From: Jimgerdemannia flammicorona
Lineage: Eukaryota > Mucoromycota > Endogonomycetes > Endogonales > Endogonaceae
Length of the DNA stretch: 10,020 nucleotides
Direction of reading: 5' to 3'
Assembly: GCA_003990745.1 (NCBI GenBank)
Contig: RBNI01007734.1
Location: 1-10,020 of the forward strand
Shown here: in pieces, positions 1-5,881 of the stretch
Position numbering within the stretch: position 1 is the stretch's first letter
Layout of the letters: every line of letters starts with the position of its first letter
Translations under genes and position numbers: made by a program
Notes under the pieces: model-generated
What the model was told of the DNA's origin: nothing
The model's input: only the letters and a program-made list of their open reading frames with translations
The model's database searches: none

Positions 1-441
1 GGTGAATAGGGTTTCGCCTATTTGCTGGTTTAATCGGAGTACTTCTTTCTTTGAGTGAAGTTTGTCCCACTTGTTGCAGGTGTGGAGGTCAAATTGTCCT
101 TGTACATCAGGTTCAATTCTCTCCAGATTGTCAGATAGTTCAGAATAAATTCCAGTTCAGAGGTTGGGCTTTATACCAACTTGTAGGAATTTGCAGAAGG
201 GTTTGTAGCGGGGTGAGGAAGCGTCTTGAAGCAGAATTGGATTGTAAACTGCTGCTACTAAGTTGTAAGAGGGTTGCTTTTTAGGGTAACCGTTACGTAG
301 TTCTGGAAGGGTTTTCTGGAAGTTCTGGATATTCTGGAAGACCGTTTTCTTATGGTCAAGATCAATTTCATATGGAGTATGTCCTCTACGCTTATTGATT
401 TCTAGATCGGGTTGATGTCTCAACCAAAGTCCTTTTTTGGA
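1..441 (-). pseudogene. Open frame crossing the LTR/internal boundary (possible gag start), partial
   Basis: On the minus strand a frame opens after a TAG at 442-444 and runs off the left edge, with a single TGA at 157-159. It begins in the last 180 bases of the 5' LTR, passes the LTR end at 264 and the presumed primer-binding site without a break, and continues into the internal region. The LTR part reads like protein (QPDLEINK, TPYEIDLDHKKT) and has an equivalent in the other LTR near 5300-5475. The internal part reads ERIEPDVQGQFDLH and NKWDKLHSKKEVLRLNQQ. There is no ATG in the frame, so the true start is unknown; it could be spliced or begin elsewhere. By position it would be Gag, as in Ty1 where gag starts inside the LTR, but no Gag motif or zinc knuckle is visible in the part present. 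Confidence 0.4.
249..260 (-). other. Possible tRNA primer-binding site
   Basis: Three bases beyond the LTR end, the minus strand reads TAGTAGCAGCAG. This resembles the TGGTAGC start common to primer sites complementary to initiator-Met tRNA, with G to A at the second base, a change in line with the transition decay seen elsewhere. The three-base offset is normal for LTR elements. The match is short and was not checked against a tRNA set. Confidence 0.3.
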
Positions 442-621
442 CTAGTTCTGGATGTTCAGGATTTTCCATATTTCAGAAAGTTCAAGAAACTAAGACCAGC
501 TTAGTTGAATTGGCGTATCGCTGCAGAAAATACCCAATTAGGAAATTTCGTGACGGGGTTAGGAGTAGGACCTAACGGGGAACAGATTTACTTAAGAGTG
601 TTTTGTGGGTTATTAAATAGG

Positions 622-627
622 TTTATT
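622..627 (-). promoter_or_regulatory. Possible polyadenylation signal in the left LTR
   Basis: AATAAA lies about 120 bases downstream of the TATA box on the minus strand, and the same motif is at 5111-5116 in the right LTR. Position and conservation fit an R-region polyadenylation signal. Fungal signals are loose, so this is tentative. Confidence 0.35.
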
Positions 628-744
628 TGCTATTCATAATATTGCTATACTAGGAGTAGTTGTGTGAAGGGATATTGTGGGGAAGTGCTCAGGAGTTGTG
701 TTTGGATTGTTCAGATCTGAGATTCTGAGGTCTGGGGGAGAGGG

Positions 745-752
745 TATTTATA
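745..752 (-). promoter_or_regulatory. TATA box of the left LTR
   Basis: The minus strand reads TATAAATA inside a GTATAAATACCCTC context, conserved at 4986-4993 in the other LTR. It lies downstream of the U3 reading frame, so it would drive the genomic retrotransposon RNA leftward out of the window and mark the U3/R junction region. Confidence 0.65.
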
Positions 753-808
753 CTAGTGAGGGGCTATCTGGACTATGCTAAATATGGGTGTAGCACTAAG
801 TGCTTTGC

Positions 809-878
809 TGAGTCGGAATGCAGTCACGTAGTACAAGTGTGATCTGACATATCAAGAGATCATCTGACTGCTGAGTCA
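809..878 (-). promoter_or_regulatory. AP-1/Gcn4-type sites upstream of the left LTR TATA box
   Basis: A TGACTCA site (872-878 on this strand) and a one-base variant CGACTCA (809-815) stand about 120 and 60 bases upstream of the LTR TATA box. TGACTCA is the palindromic core bound by fungal bZIP activators such as Gcn4/CPC1. The equivalents in the right LTR are 4860-4866 and 4923-4929. Regulation by a bZIP factor is an inference from the motif. Confidence 0.4.
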
Positions 879-941
879 GTTCACAGTCATGTTGTACAAG
901 GCTAATCTAACTATACTATGACTGCTAGACTATTTATAGGT

Positions 942-2039
942 TTAGGTGCTGTCTGGGTAGTCTTCGATGACATCACCATCGATGACATCATCTCTGATGA
1001 AGTAGTCATCTAGGAAGAGTGGTTCGCGGATTACTTCTCCTTGTTCACTAAGGTAGTAATATATTGGAACTTCATCTCTGTCCCACAGGATAGCATCATC
1101 TGTCTCGTATGCTGGATAAGGTGTTGGGGGGTGAAGAAGTGGTGCATCATCTTCGTTTTCATCAGATTCGCTATCTGTGTACCTTCTGTAGGTTATAGCA
1201 CTATAAGTCGCGGGTTTGTAGTATGCTGGCAGTTGTGGTTCATGTTGCTCATACTTGGGTGGTAGAGTGGTTGGTTCAATCTCGAGGGTTGTCTGAAGGT
1301 ACAGGTTGTGTTCTCTGGTCTCTTCATTGTAGTTGAAGTAGTGGGGGGTGAATGCAGGTTGGTATTCGTGCCAGTGGTCATTGTCCCAATAAGTCTCGTA
1401 TGTGGTTATGAACTATTGTAAGTTCATCGGCAGAGTTGGCGGTGTGATCAGAGTTGGAAGAGATCCTTGGCTTGAGGTCATGTTGGCATTGGAAGGATTA
1501 TTGTCTTCTGCTTCATCCTTGTCAAAGTTGATTATATCGTAGATGTCCTTCATGGCGTATCCAACTTGGGGCATTTGTAGGATGTGATCGTTGGGGTGTG
1601 GGAAGGTTCTGTCTGTGGTTTCAACGTACTCAAGATACTTGTGGTTGAGTTCTTATATCATGTTGTCAATTTGGCCGTAGGACAGGGTAGCAACCATTTC
1701 ACTGGTAGTAACTCGGAGGCGGGGAATAAAGGTGCTGTACTCATAGAAGAGCTCTCGGTGTTTGCGGGCGATGAGTTTCTGGTGTTGAGACATCTGGGTA
1801 ATGTCTGTATCATGGTGGTGTTCAACCATATCTTCCAGGAGGTGGCCGATCTGGTAGTAGCTTGAGATTTGTCCAATCCGGTGGGCCTCGTTAAGCATGT
1901 TCAGGGCATTCCATCGGGCTTCCACAAAGTAGAGAGGTGCTTGGCTGTAGATATTCATGAGGGGCAGAGGGGGTGTGGCTCGGTTGACAATGGCATTCCA
2001 AATGTCAGCGCGGATGCAGTTGTAGATCTCGGTAGTCAT
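942..2039 (-). pseudogene. U3-encoded reading frame, 366 codons, unknown product (left copy)
   Basis: The frame runs from ATG at 2037-2039 to TAA at 942-944 and lies wholly in U3. Two stops break it: TAA at 1653-1655 after residue 128, and TAG at 1413-1415 where the other copy has CAG. Residues 1-130 look helical and polar (NMLNEAHRIGQISSYYQI, HQKLIARKHRELFYEY). The rest turns acidic, with NFDEDKAEDN near residue 180, a Tyr/Pro-rich stretch around 220-300 (PPTPYPAYETDDA) and an Asp/Ile-rich end (DGDVIEDYPDST). There is no signal peptide, membrane segment, zinc motif or catalytic signature, and I do not recognise the family. The copy at 3699-4796 has exactly the same length with no indels, which argues that the frame once coded. 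The TAA is shared by both copies, so the working protein may have been 128 residues, or the source element was already mutated. Confidence 0.65.
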
Positions 2040-2108
2040 GTTTGTATATTTGGAAGTTGTGGTTATTGTTTGTTTTGGTTCTCTGTTTCGACATGTCTCT
2101 GTGCTGGG

Positions 2109-2115
2109 TATATAT
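2109..2115 (-). promoter_or_regulatory. TATA-like box before the left U3 frame
   Basis: ATATATA on the minus strand lies about 70 bases before the ATG of the U3 reading frame and is matched by TATATA at 3623-3628 in the other LTR. It could serve as a separate promoter for the U3 frame, because the main LTR TATA box lies after that frame. Confidence 0.4.
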
Positions 2116-2176
2116 GCATTTGTTCTGGATTGGTAAGATCCCGTTTGTGTGAATCTTGTGTTTCGTGACTTGGTAT

Positions 2177-2214
2177 TGACTCAGCTTTGTGTGCTGTGAC
2201 TTCTATTTGACTCA
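2177..2214 (-). promoter_or_regulatory. Pair of TGAGTCA sites before the left U3 frame
   Basis: Two TGAGTCA sites (2208-2214 and 2177-2183), 31 bases apart and each in a GCTGAGTCAA context, lie 60-100 bases upstream of the TATA-like box. The pair is kept at 3523-3529 and 3554-3560 in the other LTR with identical spacing. The motif is the core of fungal bZIP (Gcn4/AP-1) sites; function is inferred. Confidence 0.45.
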
Positions 2215-2296
2215 GCTTCATGATCTTGCAGGTGATTTCCAGATTTGTTCGGGGATCACATGTGATTTCTGTGGCTTGGAGGTTGTGCGCTTACAG

Positions 2297-2980
2297 TTTG
2301 CCTATAACAACAGCAAGCAAGCCTCTCTTGGAATGACCCCATTCTTCGTCAACACTGGACAGAACCCAAACACCCCTCTGACACTTATCCGAACCACTGA
2401 AGAACCCTCTACAGTTGAAGCTGTTGAAGAATTCTTACTCCAAATATGTAATCTAAGCCAGATCACAATTGAGAATTTATCACAAGCTCAAGAACAACAG
2501 TCACAGTATGTTAACCAACATCGCTGAGAAGAAACCTTCGATATTGGAGAAAAAGTTCTACTAGACATCCAAGGATGCCGAGTTGACAACCTCAAGTACA
2601 GACCATCTACAAAACTAAATAGCAAGTTCATTGGACCATTTGAAGTCATTTCACAAGTCTCTCCGACCTCCTACAAATTGATGCTACCAGACACTATTAA
2701 GATTCACCCAGTCTTCAATATCCAACATCTCAAGTGATACAATGACAATGATGATGAACTATTCCCGAACTGTACCACAAAACCACCAGCACCTATCATT
2801 ATTAATGACCAGGAAGAATATAAAGTTGAACAGATCCTCAACAAATGTGGCCACAAGAACCACCCTGAGTATCTCATTAAATGGAAAGGTTATCCGATCC
2901 ATGATGCAACATGGGAACCCAAGACCAATCTCCAGAATGCTACCGATTTAGTTCAGGAATATGACTCCTTGAACAACTAA
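2297..2980 (+). pseudogene. Ty3/gypsy integrase C-terminus with chromodomain (chromovirus pol tail)
   Basis: The fragment is the last 227 codons of a chromovirus Pol. It opens with FAYNNSKQASLGMTPFF, the conserved end of the integrase catalytic core. A GPY/F-type module follows, with IGPFEVI at 2630-2650 and HPVFNIQHLK near 2690-2735. A chromodomain comes next (about 2813-2930): EEYKVEQILNK, YLIKWKGYP and ATWEP, with the expected aromatic residues. Chromodomains steer integration of these elements toward methylated-histone chromatin. The frame ends with TAA at 2978. Two in-frame TGA codons (2525-2527, 2735-2737) break it; both are one transition from Arg or Trp codons. The upstream Pol (protease, reverse transcriptase, RNase H, integrase core) is missing because the minus-strand element inserted exactly before the Phe codon. 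Confidence 0.93.
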
Positions 2981-3395
2981 AATCTGAACACTCCTGCATC
3001 TATCAGTTCATACTATATATTATACCCTCCTGAATATTATAATTATCATGAACCTAATCAAGAACTCAGCAAGAACAAAAGAATACCGACCCTCTGGAAA
3101 AATAGCAAAACTGAAAGCAAGCCTATTCTCCCCATACCACTGGTGGGAAACAAGGTGTAGACATTTAAGAAGATTCCTTAGAGGAAATTCTCCAGCAGTG
3201 AATGACGTCAGAATCACTTCTGGCACACAGCATTGAACATATGACCCTTTAACATATGAATCCAATGCATTAGGCAACTATACTACGAGCATGCCACTTT
3301 CTGAAAAAAATGAACATTACCAGACTTTTGACCTCCCAAATGATGTAACAACACTAGAACAAAATTAGAAGGCCCCGACGAGGATGTCGAAAGCT
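2981..3395 (+). other. Region between pol stop and polypurine tract
   Basis: This is 415 bases of AT-rich sequence between the Pol stop and the 3' LTR. A 62-codon ATG frame (3048-3236) lies here without recognisable motifs, and the alternative frames carry stops. I see no env-like gene. The end (CCCCGACGAGGATGTCG, 3374-3390) looks like the GC-richer stretch that often precedes the polypurine tract in fungal gypsy elements. Confidence 0.5.
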
Positions 3396-3409
3396 AAGAA
3401 GGGGAGAGT
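3396..3409 (+). other. Polypurine tract
   Basis: AAGAAGGGGAGAGT stands directly before the TGTAAG start of the LTR at 3410. This is the expected place and composition for the plus-strand DNA primer of reverse transcription, and it identifies the following LTR as a 3' LTR. Confidence 0.8.
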
Positions 3410-3426
3410 TGTAAGCGCACAACCTC

Positions 3427-3490
3427 CAAGCCACAGAAATCACATGTCACCCTCTTAACAAGCCACTGAAATCACATGCGACCTCTGAAC
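3427..3490 (+). repeat. 32-bp tandem duplication in U3 of the right LTR
   Basis: CAAGCCACAGAAATCACATG at 3427 recurs with one change at 3459. The left LTR and the third copy at 8927 have a single unit, so the duplication is specific to this LTR. Tandem enhancer-like duplications in U3 are common in LTR elements. Confidence 0.7.
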
Positions 3491-3522
3491 AAATCTGAAA
3501 ATTACCTGTGCGATCACAAAGC

Positions 3523-3560
3523 TGAGTCAAACAGAAGTCACAGTGCACAAAGCTGAGTCA
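3523..3560 (+). promoter_or_regulatory. Pair of TGAGTCA sites before the right U3 frame
   Basis: TGAGTCA at 3523-3529 and 3554-3560 each lie in a CACAAAGCTGAGTCAA-like context. They match the pair in the left LTR in sequence and 31-base spacing, and are likely bZIP-factor sites ahead of the TATA-like box at 3623. Confidence 0.45.
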
Positions 3561-3622
3561 ATACAAAGTCATGGAATACAAGATTCACATAAACAGAATC
3601 TTACCAATCAAGAACAGATGCA

Positions 3623-3628
3623 TATATA
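3623..3628 (+). promoter_or_regulatory. TATA-like box before the right U3 frame
   Basis: TATATA lies 70 bases before the ATG at 3699, conserved with the left LTR. It is a candidate promoter for the U3 frame, distinct from the main LTR promoter at 4986. Confidence 0.4.
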
Positions 3629-3698
3629 CCGAGCCCCAAGATGCGTTGAAACAGAGAACCAAAACAAATAATAACCACAACTTCCAAAACACACAAAC

Positions 3699-4796
3699 AT
3701 GACCACCGAGATCTACAACCACATCCGCGCTGACATTTGGAATGCCATTGTCAACCGAGCCACACCCCCTCTGCCCCTCATGAATATCCATAGCCTTGCA
3801 CCCCTCTACTTCATGGAAGCCTGATGGAATGCCCTGAATATGCTTAATGAGGCCCACCGGATCGAACAAATCTCAAGCTACTACCAGATCGGCTGTCTCC
3901 TAGAAGACATGGTTGAACACCACCATGATACAGACATTACCCAAATGTCTCAACACCAGAAGCTCATCGCCCGCAAACACCGAGAACTCTTCTATGAGTA
4001 CAGCACCTTTATTCTCTGCCTCCGAGTTACTACCAGTGAAATGGTTGCTACCCTGTCCTATGGCCAAATTGATGACATGATATAAGAACTCAACCACAAG
4101 TATCTTGAATACATTCAGACCACTGACAGAACCTTCCCGCACTCTGATGACCACATCCTGCAAATGTCCCAAGTTGGATATGCCATGAAGGATGTCTACG
4201 ATATAATCAACTTCGATGAAGATAAAGCAGAAGACAATGATCCCTCTGATACTGACATGACCTCAAGCCAAGGATCTCTACCAACTCTGATCACACCGCC
4301 AACCTTGCCAATGAACTTACAACAGTTCATAACCACATACGAGACTTATTGAGACAATGACCACTGGTACAAATACCAACCTACATTTATCCCCGATTAC
4401 TTCAACTACAATGAAGAGACTGAAGAACACAACCTGTACCTCCAGACAACCCTTGAGATTGAACCAACAACTCCACCACCTGAGTACGAGTGACATGAAC
4501 CACAACCACCAGCTTACTACAACTCTGCGACTCATAGTGCTGTAACCTATAGAAGGTATGCAGACAGTGAATCTGATGGAAGTGAAAACAATACACCACT
4601 TCTTCGCCCACCAACACCTTATCCAGCATATGAGACAGATGATGCTATCCTGTAGAATGGAGATGAAGTTCCAATGTATTACTACCTCAGTGAACAAGGA
4701 GAAGTAATCTGCGAACCACTTTTCCTAGACGACTACTTCATCAGAGATGAAGCAATTAATGGTGATGTTATTGAAGACTATCCAGACAGTGCCTAA
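3699..4796 (+). pseudogene. U3-encoded reading frame, 366 codons, unknown product (right copy)
   Basis: The frame has the same length as the left-LTR copy and aligns with it without indels. Five stops break it. TGA at 3822 replaces CGA; TAA at 4083 is shared with the other copy; TGA at 4350 replaces TGG; TGA at 4491 stands where the other has CAA, both reachable from CGA; TAG at 4653 replaces TGG. All fit C:G to T:A transitions. The ATG follows a CACAAACATGACC context, acceptable for a fungal start. Acidic clusters (NFDEDKAEDNDPSDTD near 4213-4260, DSESDGSENN near 4564-4600) and the end INGDVIEDYPDSA are kept. The product is unrecognised. It lies between two sets of bZIP-type sites and before the main TATA box, so the genomic RNA starting at the 5' LTR would carry it only at its 3' end. 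Confidence 0.65.
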
Positions 4797-4859
4797 ACCT
4801 ATAAATAGCTTAGCAGTCATAGTATAGTTAGATTAGCCTTGTACGACGTGACTGTGAAC

Positions 4860-4929
4860 TGACTCAGCAGTCAAACGATCTCTTGATATGTCAGATCACT
4901 ATTATACTATGTGACTGCATTCCGACTCA
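4860..4929 (+). promoter_or_regulatory. AP-1/Gcn4-type sites upstream of the right LTR TATA box
   Basis: TGACTCA at 4860-4866 and the variant CGACTCA at 4923-4929, each followed by GCA, match the left LTR. They lie 60-125 bases before the TATA box and are candidate activator sites for the genomic transcript. Confidence 0.4.
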
Positions 4930-4985
4930 GCAAGGCACTTAGTGCTACATCCATATTTAGCATAGTCCAGATAGCCCTTCACTAG

Positions 4986-4993
4986 TATAAATA
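4986..4993 (+). promoter_or_regulatory. TATA box of the right LTR
   Basis: TATAAATA is followed by a C-rich run (CCCCCTCCCCC), conserved with the left LTR. Initiation would fall about 30-60 bases on, within the AATCTCAGACCTGAACAATC region. From a 3' LTR, transcripts would read out into the antisense of the LINE fragment. Confidence 0.65.
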
Positions 4994-5110
4994 CCCCCTC
5001 CCCCAGACCTCAGAATCTCAGACCTGAACAATCCGAACACAACTCCTGAGCACTTTCCCACAGTATCCCTTCACACAACTACTCCTAGTATAGCAATATC
5101 ATGAATAACG

Positions 5111-5116
5111 AATAAA
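5111..5116 (+). promoter_or_regulatory. Possible polyadenylation signal in the right LTR
   Basis: AATAAA lies about 120 bases after the TATA box, at the same position as in the left LTR. It would end the element's RNA in R of the 3' LTR. Confidence 0.35.
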
Positions 5117-5475
5117 TCTATTTAATAACCCACAAACCACTCTTAAGTAAATCCGCTCCCCGTTAGGTCCTACTCCTAACCCCATCACGAAATTTCCTAA
5201 TTGGGTATTGTCTGCAGCAATATGCCAATTCAACTAAGCTGGCCTTAGTTTCTTGAACTTTCTGAAATACAGAAAATCCTGAACATCCAGAACTAGTCTA
5301 GAAAAGGACTTTGGTTGAGACGTCAACCCGATCTTGAAATCAATAAGCATAGAGGATGTACTCCATATGAAATTGATCTTGACCATAAGAAAACAGTCTT
5401 CCAGAATATCCAGAACTTCCAGAAAACCCTTCCAAAACTACGTAACAGTTACCCTAAAAAAGCAACCCTCTTATA

Positions 5476-5881
5476 TAAGCATATCCACTCTGGTCTCTGT
5501 AAGAACTCTACTCTCCTGGAGACTTTTCACCCAATCCACATACTCATCCCATACAACAGGGCAGTAATAGGAGCCCACTGTAACCAGCTCCCAACCTGTA
5601 TATATCCACTCTCCCCAGACCAATCTATCCCCCCAGCTCCTCATATTGCATATCTCTCCTCTGTCTCTCTAGATCAGAATTCCAATCTTGCCCTTCCAAA
5701 CTACCTTGCCTCCCCATTCCTTTATCCATTCTAGCTCATCCAAATTATCCTCACACCTGACATCCTGCAAGAGGAAGAGATTGGCCTCCAATCTCTTCAG
5801 CTAAGTAAAAATATTCCTATATCAAGAAGAGCCCCATAATCCATTTACATTCAAAGAAAAAATATTGGTTGTACTATTCAT
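5476..5881 (-). pseudogene. LINE ORF2 N-terminus: apurinic-type endonuclease, truncated
   Basis: On the minus strand, ATG at 5879-5881 starts a frame whose tenth residue onward reads LNVNGLWGS, the N-terminal motif of LINE endonucleases (exonuclease-endonuclease-phosphatase fold, with the Asn that helps bind metal). Then come KRLEANLFLLQDVRC, matching the LLQET-type motif with Asp where the catalytic Glu is expected, and WIKEWGGKVVWKGKIGILI, the typical GILI strand. VTVGSYYCPVVWDEYVDWV corresponds to the VY.P motif. The domain nicks target DNA for target-primed reverse transcription. In-frame stops (TGA and TAG near 5825 and 5805, TAG near 5670) show decay. It is cut off at 5476 by the LTR of the plus-strand chromovirus, so reverse transcriptase is absent from the window. 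Confidence 0.82.

Larger units (their letters stand above)
264..2295 (-). mobile_element. Giant LTR (2032 bp), 5' LTR of a minus-strand Ty3/gypsy element
   Basis: Read on the minus strand, the LTR starts TGTAAGCGCACAACC at 2295 and ends CCCTCTTACA at 264, giving perfect 6-bp inverted termini TGTAAG/CTTACA. It matches the LTR at 3410-5475 along its whole length in the opposite orientation. The order is U3 with a long reading frame (942-2039), TATAAATA (745-752), R/U5 with an AATAAA (622-627), then the end. Sequence beyond 264 resembles a primer site, so this should be a 5' LTR whose internal region lies to the left of the window. Its U3 end abuts integrase codons of another element at 2296-2297, so it inserted into that gene. 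The expected 5-bp target duplication starts GTTTG at 2296; its partner lies outside the window. At 2 kb it is much longer than typical fungal LTRs of a few hundred bases. Confidence 0.85.
264..5475. repeat. Large inverted repeat: two ~2-kb LTR arms around a 1.1-kb loop
   Basis: The arms 264-2295 and 3410-5475 are reverse complements over their full length apart from transitions and one short duplication. The 1114-base spacer is the integrase tail. The arrangement follows from one family member inserting into another in opposite orientation. Any RNA read across it could fold into a long hairpin. Confidence 0.88.
2297..5475 (+). mobile_element. 3' part of a chromovirus (plus strand), interrupted and then truncated by the window's left element
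   Basis: The element comprises pol tail, spacer, polypurine tract and 3' LTR in the right order and orientation. Its 5' portion should lie beyond the minus-strand insertion, to the left of the window. At its right end the LTR abuts LINE endonuclease codons at 5476, so it inserted into the LINE; the target duplication would start TAAGC at 5476. It belongs to the same family as the left element, because their LTRs align end to end. Confidence 0.85.
3410..5475 (+). mobile_element. Giant 3' LTR (2066 bp)
   Basis: It starts TGTAAGCGCACAACC right after the polypurine tract and ends CCCTCTTATA, where the left copy has CTTACA; the C to T change has eroded the terminus. It carries a U3 reading frame (3699-4796), TATAAATA (4986-4993) and AATAAA (5111-5116) at the same places as the left LTR. 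The two differ mainly by transitions, plus a 32-bp tandem duplication near the 5' end of this copy that explains most of the length difference. Confidence 0.88.

Noticed and set aside
1584..2168. Plus-strand frames across the left LTR (and their minus-strand equivalents at 3585-4697)
   Set aside because: They are antisense shadows of the U3 reading frame; no motif, and start codons are not kept between copies.
3048..3236. 62-codon ATG frame between pol and the 3' LTR, considered as env-like
   Set aside because: It has no signal peptide, membrane segment or motif, and its length is compatible with chance.
264..5475. A foldback DNA transposon with 2-kb terminal inverted repeats
   Set aside because: The termini are TG...CA, with a polypurine tract before one arm, a primer-like site after the other, TATA boxes, and the left arm breaking an integrase codon. 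These fit two nested LTR elements better.
5315..5734. Plus-strand frame of 139 codons starting in the right LTR
   Set aside because: Only the part up to 5475 is LTR sequence; the rest reads antisense through LINE endonuclease codons, so the fusion is accidental. Its apparent start codon is not ATG.
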